From: Bryopsis sp. KO-2023
Lineage: Eukaryota > Chlorophyta > Ulvophyceae > Bryopsidales > Bryopsidaceae
Assembly (NCBI GenBank): GCA_030272585.1
Contig: BSYQ01000009.1
Coordinates: forward strand, 2,232,001 to 2,296,000
Direction: 5' to 3'
Length of the DNA: 64,000 nt
Shown here: piece by piece, positions 39,546-50,559 of the stretch
Position numbering within the stretch: the first letter of the stretch is position 1
Layout of the letters: every line of letters starts with the position of its first letter
Notes under the pieces: generated by a model
Told to the model about the DNA's origin: nothing
Seen by the model: only the letters and a program-made list of their open reading frames with translations
Databases searched by the model: none
Position numbers and translations under genes: made by a program

Positions 39546-42500
39546 TCAAACCTTCGCTTGTGATCTCCTTCGGATCGTGCGAGGTGGTACAATCGATTGT
39601 GCTTGAGATTGGTGAAACTCGTCAACCAATTCTCGCGCGTGCACGACATTCTGTTCCGGTTCCCATGAGTTGTGCTCATGACCGTATCCAACCCATTTCA
39701 CTAGGAATTCTGTGTAGCATTTCTTGCCCCTACGTCGCTCTCTGCGATCAAGAATGCGCTCAACCTCCCATTCCAAGTCACCTTCAATCTCGATAGGTGG
39801 CGGGGGTTGCACAGTTCCTTTAGCCCAATATGGCTTCAAGAGTGAAGCATGGAACACCGGATGTATGGGCAAAGTATCGGGAAGCTTTATTTTGAAAGCA
39901 ACCTCATTTATTTGACGCTCGATAGGGAAAGGTCCTACCCATTTCGGCGTTAATTTCCGCGATCCTGGATGCTTTAACCTTAAGTTCCTTGCATCAAGGA
40001 GAACAAGGTCTCCAACCTTGATCTCTACAGGAGCCCGGTGACGATCAGCTTGAGCTTTATAGCGTTGCTGAGCCGCCTGAAGGCGTTTCTTTGCCTCAAC
40101 AATCCCTTCTCGGATTTCACTCGTCATTTTCTGAACTTCTGGTACAGCGACCTGCTTTGGTCCTTTTCTAGGGATCTGAGCAGTCAATGCTGTCCATGGA
40201 TCTTTTCCATAGTTCAGGAAGAAGGGTGTTTCTCCAGTTGCTTCTGATCTTGAGTTATTTATTGCAAACTCAACAACCGGTAATAAATCAGCCCAATTTC
40301 TTTGGGAAGGCCCCACAAAGTGGCGAAGAGTATCTTGCATCACTTTGTTCATCGCTTCGGTTTGCCCATCTGTTTCTGGATGATAAGCCGAAGAAAGGGC
40401 TTGACTGATTTCCCATTTATCACACAACTCCCTAAAGAAGTGTGAGACAAATCTTGGATCTCTATCTGTGACCAATTTCTTTGGCATGCCATGAGCTTTG
40501 AAAACATGGTTCACAAAGAGATTTGCTGCTTCAGCTGCACCACAATCCGTTCGAGTTGCAGCGAGATGTACCATTTTAGTTAACAAGTCCACAAAGACAA
40601 GGATTGCATCATAACCTGCTCCATTAGATGATGGGAGGTGAGTGACAAAATCCATCGAAACATTTTCCCATTGTGCATTCGGAATAGACAAGGGTTTTAG
40701 GGGACCTTGAGGCTTTCTTCGCCTACCCTTGTGCCTTTGGCATGAATCACATCCTTGCACATATGATCTGATATGGTCCTCCATCTGAGGCCACCAGAAA
40801 TGTCTCTTGATTTGCCGTAAAGTCTTAGCCACACCAAAGTGTCCACTATAGACTGTACTATGGCAATCATGGATTATATCCTGTCTCAATGTTCCAAAAT
40901 TTGGTACAGCCAGCACATTACCATTCCACCAGTAACCATCTTGATATTGTAACACCTGGGCAGCTTCCAGTGTGTCATACCAAGGGTCCTTAGTGTACCC
41001 TTCAGTCAACCTATCTATCAACTGGGTATAATAACCCTGAGGCGGAGATGGGTCCACAGAGTCCCGCCGGCTAGAAACCAAGCCACGTGATCTCCCGGTC
41101 TCGCATAATACTCCAATAGATGGTGAGCAAGACGGTATCCGCGACAAGGGATCAGCCACGTTTACCCGTCCCGGTCTATACTCCCATTCAAATTGGAATT
41201 CATGGAGTAATGCTAACCAGCGAACCTGCCGTCGATTCAAAGTCGATTGGGAATGGAAAAATGTGTTTGGACTATGGTCTGTGATTACTTTGAATTTGCT
41301 ATCAGCCAAGTAGCATCTCCATAGTTGAAGTGCATAAACTGTAGCATACATTTCTTGATCACTTGTAGACCAATTCAGTTGTGGGCCGGTAAGCTTTCTA
41401 CTCTCATATGCAATGGGATGTCCCTCTTGAAGGAGAACTGCCCCTATTGCATTGTTAGAAGCATCCGTAATTACTTCAAAGGGTTTGGTAAAATCCGGCA
41501 TAGCCAAGCAAAGTGCTTCTGTTAATGCCTTCTTCACCCCCTCAAAAGCGGCCTCACAAGCTGGAGTCCAATCCCATGTCTGTTGCTTTTTAAGCAAATC
41601 AGTGAGAGGTGATGCCAAAGAAGAATAACCCTGGACGAACTTACGAAAATAATTGGCAAGCCCGAGGAACGATCTCAAATCGTGTACCCCTTGTGGACGA
41701 GGCCATTCTCGTACTTTATTCGTTTTTCGAGGGTCTACAGAGATACCTTTGCGACCTACAATGAAGCCAAGGTAATGTAACTCTGTTTTGTTAAAGTCAC
41801 ATTTGGACTTCTTAAGGAACAAGTTATGTTCTCTTAATCTTTGCATCACGGCTCGTACATGGGCCACATGTTCCTCTGGTGTTTTTGAGTAAATCAAAAT
41901 GTCATCAAGGTAAATCAAGACATATTTGCCTATCATTCCTTGAAACACATGATTCATCAGTGTTTGAAACACTGCCGGAGCGTTCGTTAATCCCATTGGG
42001 AGAACCCGGTACTCAAATAATCCAAAAGGCGTTTTAAAGGCGGTTTTGGGGATGTCTTCCTCTTTGACTCTCATTTGCCAATAACCGGCTCTGAGGTCAA
42101 GAGATGTGAAGCATCTCGCGCCTTGTAACTGATCAAGAAGGTCATCAATCCGCGGGATCGGGAACTGATTCTTGATAGTTACTTTATTTAAACCCCTATA
42201 GTCAATGCACATCCGGAAACTTCCATCCTTTTTAGGAACAAAGAGGACCGGAGCGCCCCATGGACTAGCACTCGGCTGAATTAATTTTTTGGATAAGAGT
42301 TCGGACAACTGGTCCTCTATCTCTTTCCTTTCAGCAGGGGTGTATCTAAATAAGGGTCTATTGACCGGACGCGTTCCCTCGACCAAAGGGATATCCGCTG
42401 CCACTGCCCTTTCAGGAGGATATTCCGCCAAACCAGAAATAAACAAATCATCAAAGTCCTTCAACAGAGCTTCCATTTGCTCCTCTGGAACTTTGTCTGA

Positions 42501-44645
42501 TTCACTCGTTTCATCCGCCAATTTCAGATGGGATGATATCTCTTCCATCTCACGAACTACCAACAAAATAGGTTTTATTGAAGTATCTTTCAACTTCCTT
42601 TTCACCTGTGGTATCGAGAGTAGAGATGCAACCTGTTTTTGGGGAATATCTTTACCCGTAGCTTTGGGTAATAATCCCTGACGAAGCAATATTCGTTGAT
42701 GGGATGAAGTCGTTAAAGCGCACTTCTTTTCAAAGAAGTCTAAAACCGCTTTACGCTTCTGCAACCACGTATCACCAAGTATAATATCAAACCGATCTAG
42801 AAGATCCAACACCAAACAATCAAGCTTCTCTTGATAGCCTTGAATTTTCAGTGTGATCTTTGTCTCTCCCATTATATCAATATTATCCCCATTTGCCAAC
42901 TCAGCCTGTGATCCAACGGTAGCTCGATAAGCTATCCCATTTTGTTCACAAAACTGTTTGGACAGGAAGGCTAATCCTTTAGCTCCTGAGTCCAAAAGAC
43001 AATGGGCTGGGATTCCACTCAAGAGGCCCTCAAAATGCATTGCAAGCTTATCTTGCATGAGAAGCTCTGTTGCTTCCTCTGGCATTTTGGGTACGGGTGG
43101 ATCATAGAACACATTCACGGGCCAAGGAATGCCAGGAAGTCTTTTCCGACTTTTCCCCTTTTTGGCTGTGAATAAAACTGTTCCCTTCTTGTATTGTGCA
43201 ATCAATCTCATTGAGGTCAAGGCTGGATGCAACTCTTTAGACCTTACTGGAACAAGAATGCAACAAGAAGTATCATGGGGAGATCTCTTCTTTGCGAGAA
43301 GATAGTGATCGAGATATTTGTTGATATCCTTGAAAGGAGGATTCAACCACACATGCTGTCCACCTAAATCTCTTTCCAGAAATTCAGAAGGTGTGCAAAA
43401 TGTATTACATAAGGCACTGTTCACATCCGAACACCCATCCAACGTAAATACGCGGCCTGAAAGTGTCTCAAGACGTTGGAACTCCGCCCTTGTGATTCCT
43501 TGGTGAGAATCTTCTCTCTCATCCCTAAATTCCACAGAAGATTTCATTTCTTCACTTTTTTGACTTCTGGTCAAGATTGGTGCAAGAAAAGCATCACAAT
43601 CAATGTCCATTGGGTCAATTGTGGAATGTGGATTCAGATTCTTCTGATCTCTCAATTGTGTCCACTCAAGTGGGACTTCACAAGAACTGAGGTTCACCTT
43701 TTTCGACTGACCACACTTATGGCCTCTTGCCCATGGTTCCCCACAGAACCAGCATAAGCCAGCTTTCTTGCGAGCCTCCCTCTCACTCTCGGTCAACCGT
43801 ACCACCGGTCTTCGTGAGGGCTGAGTGCCACTTTGAGCTTTAAGCCTTGGTTGCTTAGGCTGATGCCTCTTCTTACTTCCTTTGGCTGGATCTGAGAAGG
43901 TAGTTTCCATACCTCTCTTTTTAGCCTTCCGGTCCGTAGTTTTCAACGGAAAACGAGCATCGTGACCCGGGGCTTTAGCCAGCACATACGTTCGCAAGGC
44001 TGAGTAGCTTCTCCATTCCCGACCAAGTGTATCAGTCTCCACTTGTTTGCACAAGTGTGGATGGAGGCCCCTCAGAAGGATCCAACACTTGGTAGTGTCG
44101 TCCATTGGCTCTTTTCGCATTGCTAAGTGAGCATCCACAAAGCGTACGAAGCCAGGAGTATCGACCTTCTGGTCAATATGATCCTTGCAGGAAGTAAGGG
44201 CATTATTTATGGAGTAATCTGTGGCAAGATCTCCAAATGTGCCATCTTCCAGGACTTGGCAGAATTTTTCCCAAGATAAAGACCCGTCCTCGAGTTCTTC
44301 CTTGGGTACCCTAGCCAATAAATGTCGGCGGGGTTTTGATCCGAGGAAAGTAGGTGCAATCACTCCCCACTCCTCTCTTGGGACTTTTGCTGCCCTGAAG
44401 TACATGGCTAACTCCAAACGGAATTCTGGCCACGGGACTTTGCCCTGGTACTTTTCAGGTTTATCAGCAGTCACTCTTCTGGTTTTGCCCAGGCTAGCAT
44501 CTTTCTCTTCTTTGGTCACTTCAGACCTGAGAGTGCTAGGGGACTGTGGTCCCTCTGTTCTTTCACTTGGAGAGTCCTCATTGACTTCCTCCAGAACAGA
44601 CCCTTCTTCTAAGGCAAGTACCTCTTGTTCTTCTTCTTGACTCAT
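39546..44645 (-). CDS. M3 Gag-methyltransferase-like-Pol polyprotein, 1,699 aa, single ORF
   Basis: The ATG at 44,645 is taken; the frame extends two codons upstream without another ATG. Domains in order: Gag-like (about 60-250); zinc knuckle CWFCGEPWARGHKC (about 298-311), the form common in chromoviruses; a Dam-like adenine methyltransferase domain (about 383-518); protease (DSGAKG, about 552); RT (about 765-945, YLDDIL); RNase H; integrase with HHCC (GHFGVAKTL ... CDSCQ) and VTDRDPRF ... HPETDGQTE; and a C-terminal chromodomain (ERILDRRERRRGKKCYTEFLVKW). Gag and Pol are fused with no frameshift or stop between them. No lesion is visible, so this copy may be active. Confidence 0.95.
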   Translation of the reverse strand: MSQEEEQEVLALEEGSVLEEVNEDSPSERTEGPQSPSTLRSEVTKEEKDASLGKTRRVTADKPEKYQGKVPWPEFRLELAMYFRAAKVPREEWGVIAPTFLGSKPRRHLLARVPKEELEDGSLSWEKFCQVLEDGTFGDLATDYSINNALTSCKDHIDQKVDTPGFVRFVDAHLAMRKEPMDDTTKCWILLRGLHPHLCKQVETDTLGREWRSYSALRTYVLAKAPGHDARFPLKTTDRKAKKRGMETTFSDPAKGSKKRHQPKQPRLKAQSGTQPSRRPVVRLTESEREARKKAGLCWFCGEPWARGHKCGQSKKVNLSSCEVPLEWTQLRDQKNLNPHSTIDPMDIDCDAFLAPILTRSQKSEEMKSSVEFRDEREDSHQGITRAEFQRLETLSGRVFTLDGCSDVNSALCNTFCTPSEFLERDLGGQHVWLNPPFKDINKYLDHYLLAKKRSPHDTSCCILVPVRSKELHPALTSMRLIAQYKKGTVLFTAKKGKSRKRLPGIPWPVNVFYDPPVPKMPEEATELLMQDKLAMHFEGLLSGIPAHCLLDSGAKGLAFLSKQFCEQNGIAYRATVGSQAELANGDNIDIMGETKITLKIQGYQEKLDCLVLDLLDRFDIILGDTWLQKRKAVLDFFEKKCALTTSSHQRILLRQGLLPKATGKDIPQKQVASLLSIPQVKRKLKDTSIKPILLVVREMEEISSHLKLADETSESDKVPEEQMEALLKDFDDLFISGLAEYPPERAVAADIPLVEGTRPVNRPLFRYTPAERKEIEDQLSELLSKKLIQPSASPWGAPVLFVPKKDGSFRMCIDYRGLNKVTIKNQFPIPRIDDLLDQLQGARCFTSLDLRAGYWQMRVKEEDIPKTAFKTPFGLFEYRVLPMGLTNAPAVFQTLMNHVFQGMIGKYVLIYLDDILIYSKTPEEHVAHVRAVMQRLREHNLFLKKSKCDFNKTELHYLGFIVGRKGISVDPRKTNKVREWPRPQGVHDLRSFLGLANYFRKFVQGYSSLASPLTDLLKKQQTWDWTPACEAAFEGVKKALTEALCLAMPDFTKPFEVITDASNNAIGAVLLQEGHPIAYESRKLTGPQLNWSTSDQEMYATVYALQLWRCYLADSKFKVITDHSPNTFFHSQSTLNRRQVRWLALLHEFQFEWEYRPGRVNVADPLSRIPSCSPSIGVLCETGRSRGLVSSRRDSVDPSPPQGYYTQLIDRLTEGYTKDPWYDTLEAAQVLQYQDGYWWNGNVLAVPNFGTLRQDIIHDCHSTVYSGHFGVAKTLRQIKRHFWWPQMEDHIRSYVQGCDSCQRHKGRRRKPQGPLKPLSIPNAQWENVSMDFVTHLPSSNGAGYDAILVFVDLLTKMVHLAATRTDCGAAEAANLFVNHVFKAHGMPKKLVTDRDPRFVSHFFRELCDKWEISQALSSAYHPETDGQTEAMNKVMQDTLRHFVGPSQRNWADLLPVVEFAINNSRSEATGETPFFLNYGKDPWTALTAQIPRKGPKQVAVPEVQKMTSEIREGIVEAKKRLQAAQQRYKAQADRHRAPVEIKVGDLVLLDARNLRLKHPGSRKLTPKWVGPFPIERQINEVAFKIKLPDTLPIHPVFHASLLKPYWAKGTVQPPPPIEIEGDLEWEVERILDRRERRRGKKCYTEFLVKWVGYGHEHNSWEPEQNVVHARELVDEFHQSQAQSIVPPRTIRRRSQAKV
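43092..43499 (-). other. Dam-like N6-adenine methyltransferase domain inside M3
   Basis: The segment reads FTLDGCSDVNSALC, then FLERDLGGQHVWLNPPF, then CCILVPVRS. This order and spacing match the phage-type Dam family (Phe-Thr-Leu-Asp ... Ala-Lys-Cys ... Gly-Gly ... Val-Trp-x-NPP[YF] ... LLP-x-R). NPPF is the catalytic motif IV of adenine-N6 methyltransferases and is intact. It sits between the zinc knuckle and the protease. The SAM-binding side is only partly conserved, so activity is uncertain. Confidence 0.75.
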
Positions 44646-44992
44646 GGTCACTTTTTATTTTGGTTTCCTTTGGACACAACCCCAACACAGCACAAAAACT
44701 GGAAATTTGCCCAAAACTCTGAAACCCAACTTTTATCGCTTCACTAGCCCTTCGAGGACCTCTTGGGTCTCCTCGAACTCACAGAACTAGCTTCCCAACG
44801 ATTCAGAAAACAAACCCTAACTTTGTCGGGCTGTAACTTTTCACTCACAACTCCGAACGACCCCAAACAAGTTTCAAACGAAGCGTCGTGTTCTCGGCTT
44901 ACTGTTAGACGCCTGTTTCGTCCAATTCCGAGTTGTTATAGTGTAGTTATGCGTCAAAACGTGACGCGCTCTCTTCCTGCTCCGAAACCAAC

Positions 44993-45228
44993 TGTTACAA
45001 AAACCTCCCAGAACCCTCCCTCGAAGCCTCCTTAACCCATCAAACCCCCACTCATTGATGGGACCCTTGACTAATGTCATTAGGGCGAGGCACCAGGGTT
45101 CTTGAGCTATAGGATCTCCTATTGGGATCCTATGGACCTTAAGCTCTGACTAGGCTATCACTAGTGCCCATAGCTAGTCTGTAGCTCTAGCTAGTGCTTA
45201 CTAGACATCTCGGTGATCACTTGTAACA
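44993..45228 (-). repeat. M3 5' LTR
   Basis: 236 bp, identical by eye to the 3' LTR; the primer-binding site lies to its left. The leader 44,646-44,978 holds no ORF I trust. Confidence 0.9.
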
Positions 45229-46014
45229 TCCAGACTGATACTCAGCCACACCCGATCCCGACACCCGATATTCGAGCACACCCAGTGCCGTTGGCAGTCT
45301 TCTCCGGTCGGCTGACAGTTGCTGCTCGGGGTGCGACAAAACACGCAAGTGTGTTTTTCCCCCTCTTCGTGCTTCACTTCTCCGCTTGGTTTTCCCGACA
45401 TGGACTCCACCATACTCTTCAACAAGTCTACCTGGCCCTTGAGCTGTTGGTTCCGCATTTGCTCTTCCCGCAGCTTGTCTTCGACCCCGTCGAGCTTGTG
45501 GCGCATTTCCTCATCTGCCCCCTCCATCAGCAGCTTTTCCGCCTCTCTTTTCGCCGCGTCCGCTGAAGTTTCCGCCATCGCCAATTTTACGCTGAGGTCC
45601 TCATTTTCCGCCAAATATTTCGCCCGGTCGTCGAGCAACCGAGTGCGTTCAGCCTCCCAGCTATCTCTTTCCGCCTGAAATCCCCCTTCTTCTTCCAGCT
45701 CGCCGATCTTTTGCTTGAGTTGTTCTTTTTCCTCCTCCAGCTTTGCCATTTTTTCCAGGGCCTCCTGCTCATCTCTTTCTTGGATTCTTTCCAGTCTGGT
45801 TCCTTCCTTCAGGTACTCCTCCAGCATTTTGTTGATCCTTTCCGACACTCCCTCGATCGCTCCAGCATTCTTTTTAATCTCCTCCAACAGTGCTTTGACT
45901 CCTCCACCAAACTCAACCATGTTGTCTGCTTTCTTTTTCTTTTTCGAACTCCAAACTGTCTCTCGCACACACTCGCACTCGCACACACTCAACCCGAACT
46001 CAGGAAAACAGGAG

Positions 46015-49000
46015 CTAGTCCATGGAAGATTTTTGACGTAAATACTCCTGCAGCACTTGCTGCGCATTACCCAAGTGATGTGACGGGAGCCACTGGTCCT
46101 CTTCCGATCCGTATCCTTCCCAGGAAACCAAGTACTCTGTCACATTCTTCTTTTTCCGCCGTTTGGTTCGATGTGTCTTGATCTTTTCGACGATATATTC
46201 CTCGACTCCTTCCAACACCACTGGATCTGGAGGTGGAGAAATAGCCCTGGCTGGAAACTCTTCTGATCCATCTTCAAATGCTTTTAGCTTGGAAACATGA
46301 AAAACATCATGTATTTTCCAGTGATTAGGAAGTTCCAACCTGTAAGTTACTGATGTCACAATATCAATAATTCTAAAAGGTCCACAAAACTTAGATACCA
46401 ACTTCCGGCCCATCATTGGCGGTAAAGGTAAATCAGCTGTCGATAAAAAGACATACTGATTTAATGCAAAACTTGCATCCCTCCGCCCTCGGTTTGCGAC
46501 AGCCCTCTGTCGCTGTTGGCTTTTCAAAATCGCTTTCCGAGCCAGCTGTAAACTTTTAGCCCAAACTGTCCACCATTCATCTGAAACTGGACCTGAGTCT
46601 AACAAATCCTGAGGGGATCTGGGATGTTGCCCATAAACCAAATAAAAAGGTGTAAAACCTGTTGATGAGTGAACGGATGAGTTATAAGCAAACTCAGCCG
46701 CCACTAATTTAGTGTCCCAATCACCCCCTATGGTCGAAATATAAATTCGCAACATGTCTCCGACTACTCGATTTGCCCTTTCAGTCATTCCATCAGTTTC
46801 AGGGTGATATCCAGAGGACATAGCTAAACGAGTCCCCGCTAATTCCCACAGTTTTCGCCAAAACTGGCCTGTAAAACGAGTATCTCGATCGGAAATAATA
46901 GCCTCTGGCAACCCATGATGTCTGAAAATTGTATCAAAGAAAATTTCAGCTACCCCACTAGCTGTAACTGCAGTAGTGGTGGCTACCAAGTGGATCATTC
47001 GACTAAAACGGTCGACCATAACCACTAAATAATCATGACCCTTTTGTGTCATAGGTAAAGGTCCCACAAAATCTAAACAAACTTCTTTCCAGCGTTCGTC
47101 TGGAACTGGAATTGGCTGATATAACCCCAATGGTTTTTGAGTGCTAGACTTGTTTTTCTGACAACCAACACAAGTCCTAACATATCGTTCGACATCCTCA
47201 GTGCATCTAGGCCAATAATATCTTTTTCGAACATTTGCGACAGTCTTGTGTCTCCCAAAATGTCCAGCCTGATCGTGACATTCAGCCAACACTGTTTGTC
47301 TAATTTCTTTGTCCTTTGGAATATACCAAAACCATTTGTCTTTCAGACTATACCACAATTTTGTGCCATCCCACCTATAACGCGGATCTTTTTCACCAGC
47401 TTCCCAATTAGCTATAACTTCTCTGCAATGTTCATCCCCTTGATACGCAAGTCTAACCTGATCCTGAAATACTACGCCTGCTCGGACTTTTGCCACAGCG
47501 TTTAATTCCATTTCCGACCTTCGACTCAATGCATCTGCAACTGTATTTTCTTTTCCAGGTTTGTATTTAATCTCAAAATCAAATTCCTGTAAAGTTTCCA
47601 TCCACCTAGCCTGTCTACTGGATAATTTAGGCTGCGTCTGAATATATTTCAGCGGAGCGTGGTCCGTGTGAACCACAAATTTCCTCGCCCCCAAATAATG
47701 TCGCCAAGTTTTCAAACAATAGACTATCGCATACAGTTCTTTTTCGTGTGTCGGATAATTCCTCTCAGCTGAATTTAATTTCCGACTTTCAAACGCGGCT
47801 GGTTGTTGCCCCTGACCTTGATCTTGCGTCAAAACTCCTCCAATAGCAAAATCCGATGCGTCTGTAGTTACTTCAAAACTCAACTCCGGATCTGGAATTA
47901 TTAACACAGGTGCCTCCTGCATGCTCTTCTTTAGCGTCTGAAACGCTTTCTCCTGACTTTCAGTCCACTGCCATTTAACTTCCTTCCTTGTTAGTTCATG
48001 TAACGGCGTTGCAATCCCAGAGTATCCCTTAATAAATTTCCGATAATAATTCGCTAAACCCAAAAACGACCTAATATCCCGAACTGTCTGAGGTTGTGCC
48101 CACTCCTTAATGGCTAAAACTTTCTTAGGTACCACGGAGAGTCCCTCTCTTCCGACTATGTGTCCCAAAAATTCGACTTCTGTCATCCCCAAATCACATT
48201 TGTCCGGTGAAACGTAAAGTTTGTGTTTTTCGAGTAGCTGAAACACTTGTCTAAGATGTTCCTTGTGCTCTTCCCAGTTCCGACTGTAAACTAAGATATC
48301 ATCGAGATAAACTATAACAAACTTATCCAGATGTGGTCGAAAAACATCGTTCATCACATTCATAAAAGTTGCTGGTGCATTTGTCAAACCCATTGGCATA
48401 ACTGTGTATTCGTAAGATCCATATCTAGTTCGAAAAGCAGTTTTCGCCCAATCCTTTTTCGCCATCCTGACTTGATAGTATCCCGAACACAAATCTATTT
48501 TCGAGAAGTATTTTGCGCCATGAAGCTGATCTATCAGTTCATCTATCCTCGGAATCGGATAAGCGTTTTTCACCGTCACCTTATTCAATGCCCGATAATC
48601 TACACACATGCGTAGTTTCCCGTTCTTCTTCGGTACAAAAATTACCGGTGCTCCCCAAGGTGATCTACTCGGTCGAATAAACCCTTTTTCCGACATGGCT
48701 GCAATCTGAGTTTTCAGTTCTGCCATTTCCTTGATGCCTAGTCGATAAGGTGCTTTACTTTGTGGAACCGTGCCTGGTTCCAACTGGATCGTGTGTTCGA
48801 TACCTCTGGAAGGGGGTATCTCACTGGGTAATTCTTCCACAAAAGTGTTAGGAAATTCCTGTCTGATTTCTGCTGTAAGTTCAGCTTGTCTGGAAACATT
48901 TTGTTCAGAGTCAGTTCTGTTCAAACATGTTTCAAACACCATCAGCACACACTGTTCCTCTTCCTCCTCTCCGGGGTTTGCCGGAGGAATCAAATGTTCT

Positions 49001-49560
49001 TTCAGCCCGTCTGAAACCACTACCTCATTCGTTCGAAAATCAACCCGGGGATTATGCTTAGCCAGCCAAGTTTTTCCCAATATAGCATCATACTTAGCAA
49101 GAGACATTTCATGAAAAATCTCCCTACTAGCAAAATCTCCAAATCTGAGAGTAGCCCTGATCTTCCCTTTAGATTCTAAGGTACTTCCCCCAGCCAGGCT
49201 AACTTTTTCTTCTTGTGCTTCTAATTCCAGCTTATTTTTCTCGCAAATTTTCCGAGCCAAAAAGCAATCAGTTGCTCCACAGTCTATTAATATCTCAGCT
49301 GCAAAACCTGAGATTTCCCCTTTCACAGTAATCAGTTGTCTAGTTCGGTTATCAGTTTCAGCCACTGCTAGAAATCCGAACTTAGTCATGTCTAAATCTG
49401 TCCCATCAAATGAATGGACTTCTAGGTTATCTTGGTTATCAGGTCTAGTCGGCTCCTTGGACGTTTCTTCCAACGAAAAATCCCTCGAATTCCTAGAATT
49501 CCTCGAACTCGCAGGCTTCCCCTTAACTTCACACCCTGCGAGTTTACCTAACATACTCAT
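46015..49560 (-). CDS. pol: M2 Pol, 1,181 aa (protease, RT, RNase H, integrase, chromodomain)
   Basis: The ATG at 49,558-49,560 overlaps the gag stop as ATGA, so translation may restart there after gag termination. Protease has DCGATD, as in P2. RT has [16 protein letters not shown] and [10 protein letters not shown]. RNase H has [10 protein letters not shown] and ALSRR. Integrase has an HHCC zinc domain ([14 protein letters not shown] ... CVGCQ), ISDRDTRF and HPETDGMTE. The C-terminal chromodomain begins near [20 protein letters not shown]. The frame is open to the stop at 46,015 and overlaps nothing essential of ORF3, whose ATG is about 95 nt downstream. Confidence 0.95.
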   Translation of the reverse strand: MSMLGKLAGCEVKGKPASSRNSRNSRDFSLEETSKEPTRPDNQDNLEVHSFDGTDLDMTKFGFLAVAETDNRTRQLITVKGEISGFAAEILIDCGATDCFLARKICEKNKLELEAQEEKVSLAGGSTLESKGKIRATLRFGDFASREIFHEMSLAKYDAILGKTWLAKHNPRVDFRTNEVVVSDGLKEHLIPPANPGEEEEEQCVLMVFETCLNRTDSEQNVSRQAELTAEIRQEFPNTFVEELPSEIPPSRGIEHTIQLEPGTVPQSKAPYRLGIKEMAELKTQIAAMSEKGFIRPSRSPWGAPVIFVPKKNGKLRMCVDYRALNKVTVKNAYPIPRIDELIDQLHGAKYFSKIDLCSGYYQVRMAKKDWAKTAFRTRYGSYEYTVMPMGLTNAPATFMNVMNDVFRPHLDKFVIVYLDDILVYSRNWEEHKEHLRQVFQLLEKHKLYVSPDKCDLGMTEVEFLGHIVGREGLSVVPKKVLAIKEWAQPQTVRDIRSFLGLANYYRKFIKGYSGIATPLHELTRKEVKWQWTESQEKAFQTLKKSMQEAPVLIIPDPELSFEVTTDASDFAIGGVLTQDQGQGQQPAAFESRKLNSAERNYPTHEKELYAIVYCLKTWRHYLGARKFVVHTDHAPLKYIQTQPKLSSRQARWMETLQEFDFEIKYKPGKENTVADALSRRSEMELNAVAKVRAGVVFQDQVRLAYQGDEHCREVIANWEAGEKDPRYRWDGTKLWYSLKDKWFWYIPKDKEIRQTVLAECHDQAGHFGRHKTVANVRKRYYWPRCTEDVERYVRTCVGCQKNKSSTQKPLGLYQPIPVPDERWKEVCLDFVGPLPMTQKGHDYLVVMVDRFSRMIHLVATTTAVTASGVAEIFFDTIFRHHGLPEAIISDRDTRFTGQFWRKLWELAGTRLAMSSGYHPETDGMTERANRVVGDMLRIYISTIGGDWDTKLVAAEFAYNSSVHSSTGFTPFYLVYGQHPRSPQDLLDSGPVSDEWWTVWAKSLQLARKAILKSQQRQRAVANRGRRDASFALNQYVFLSTADLPLPPMMGRKLVSKFCGPFRIIDIVTSVTYRLELPNHWKIHDVFHVSKLKAFEDGSEEFPARAISPPPDPVVLEGVEEYIVEKIKTHRTKRRKKKNVTEYLVSWEGYGSEEDQWLPSHHLGNAQQVLQEYLRQKSSMD

Positions 49561-50552
49561 TTTCGCGAGGGGCAGTCTCGAGCGTAATGCCCTCGACGCC
49601 CACACTTGTAACACTTCACCTCTCCGTCTGCTTTTTCTTTCTTCCAGACTGGCTTATTTCTTTCTCTCTCTTTATCACCTCGCTGTTTCTGCTGTCTCTG
49701 TTGTCGCCTTCTTCCGACGTAGTCCAATTCCATGTGATCCGATCTGCGATTTCCGCCGCCGCCGCTGCCGCCGCCGCCGCCGCGATCTCGATTCAAGATC
49801 GAACTCCCAGATTGAGCTCCTCCCCACCTTTCCGCCACTCGAATAGCTTCATCCAAGGTCTTGGGGTTTTGGAGGTCGGTCTCGATACCAACCCTCCCTC
49901 GTAAACCATCGACGAACCTGTGTATTTTCTCGCCCTCTGATGCGTCGGAAATATACAACATCAGCTGCCTAAAGCGATGCGTGTATTCCCGCACAGACAT
50001 TCCGCCTTGGCGTAAATTCGCCCATTCTGTCCGTGTGCGGCGCAAAAAATGTGGTTCTCCGAACTGGTTTTTCAGCTCCTCACAGAAATCCTCATACGTC
50101 GGCAAAGGTCGGCCTCCATCAGTCTCCGACTCCTCCACTCTTGTCCTCCACCATGTCGCGGCTGGCCCTCTCAGTAGAGATCCTGCCAGGCGGAGTTTCG
50201 AGACTCCATCTTCGACGTGGGTGGCGTCAAAATGCACTCGGAGGCTGAACAACCAGTCCTGGATAGGAGGGTCATTCTGCCTGCCTCCCCACAGATCAGG
50301 TCGGGCTGGCTTGCTTCTCAGGTCATTACCTCGACCACCACTTCCAGCCGCCGTTCCAGCCTGTGCTGCAGTTGCCGCCCCGATTGCTGTTCCCACTTTG
50401 TCGGTTAGTTGCTCCAAAATGGAGCTTCCCACAGCCTCATTGACCGCCGTGCTCAGCATTCCCGGTACTTCTTCGACCACGCCTTGCACTCGGTTCAACC
50501 TTCCCATTACCTCCTCATACGCCGCCCTCAACTCAGCCACCTGTTGCTCCAT
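49557..50552 (-). CDS. gag: M2 Gag, 331 aa
   Basis: The ATG at 50,552 begins [15 protein letters not shown], a short coiled coil. The retrotransposon Gag domain lies at about 95-235 ([14 protein letters not shown] ... [10 protein letters not shown]), followed by a Gly-rich stretch, a basic region and a canonical CCHC knuckle C-x2-C-x4-H-x4-C ([14 protein letters not shown]). The stop TGA at 49,557-49,559 overlaps the pol ATG. At about 330 residues it is of ordinary Ty3 Gag size, unlike the long Gag proteins of P1 and P2. Confidence 0.9.
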   Translation of the reverse strand: MEQQVAELRAAYEEVMGRLNRVQGVVEEVPGMLSTAVNEAVGSSILEQLTDKVGTAIGAATAAQAGTAAGSGGRGNDLRSKPARPDLWGGRQNDPPIQDWLFSLRVHFDATHVEDGVSKLRLAGSLLRGPAATWWRTRVEESETDGGRPLPTYEDFCEELKNQFGEPHFLRRTRTEWANLRQGGMSVREYTHRFRQLMLYISDASEGEKIHRFVDGLRGRVGIETDLQNPKTLDEAIRVAERWGGAQSGSSILNRDRGGGGGSGGGGNRRSDHMELDYVGRRRQQRQQKQRGDKERERNKPVWKKEKADGEVKCYKCGRRGHYARDCPSRK

Positions 50553-50559
50553 CTCAGCC

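Larger units (their letters stand above)
39164..45228 (-). mobile_element. M3: Ty3/gypsy chromovirus with methyltransferase-like domain, full length
   Basis: The element is 6,065 bp with two 236-bp LTRs (39,164-39,399 and 44,993-45,228) identical by eye, TGTTACAAAAACC ... CTTGTAACA. The target-site duplication is TCCAG (39,159-39,163 and 45,229-45,233). The primer-binding site is at 44,979-44,990, 2 nt from the LTR, and the polypurine tract is at about 39,402-39,412. One uninterrupted polyprotein fills the interior. It is the youngest-looking and most intact element here. Confidence 0.95.
38831..45920 (-). pseudogene. M2 ORF3, split by M3 (45,229-45,920 and 38,831-39,163)
   Basis: The start ATG at 45,920 gives MVEFGGGVKALLEEI, like O1 ORF3. 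Coiled coil covers most of the first 190 residues. Then CVFC, x13, C-x2-H-x2-C-x4-C-RDR-x-WL follows, ending at the M3 insertion (TCCAG duplication). Beyond M3 the frame continues with CKLC, an acidic stretch (AEDDAEPTDYDGDW) and a basic Lys/Arg tail (KKRKPP, NVKLRKA). The domain layout matches O1 ORF3 from end to end. M3 has separated the two zinc-ligand groups, so this copy should be inactive. The frame upstream of 45,920 overlaps the pol end and is not needed. Confidence 0.75.

Noticed and set aside
39546..44645. Envelope-like gene in any of the elements
   Set aside because: None of the extra ORFs in O1, P2 or M2 has a signal peptide or membrane segment, and M3 and P1 have no ORF after pol.
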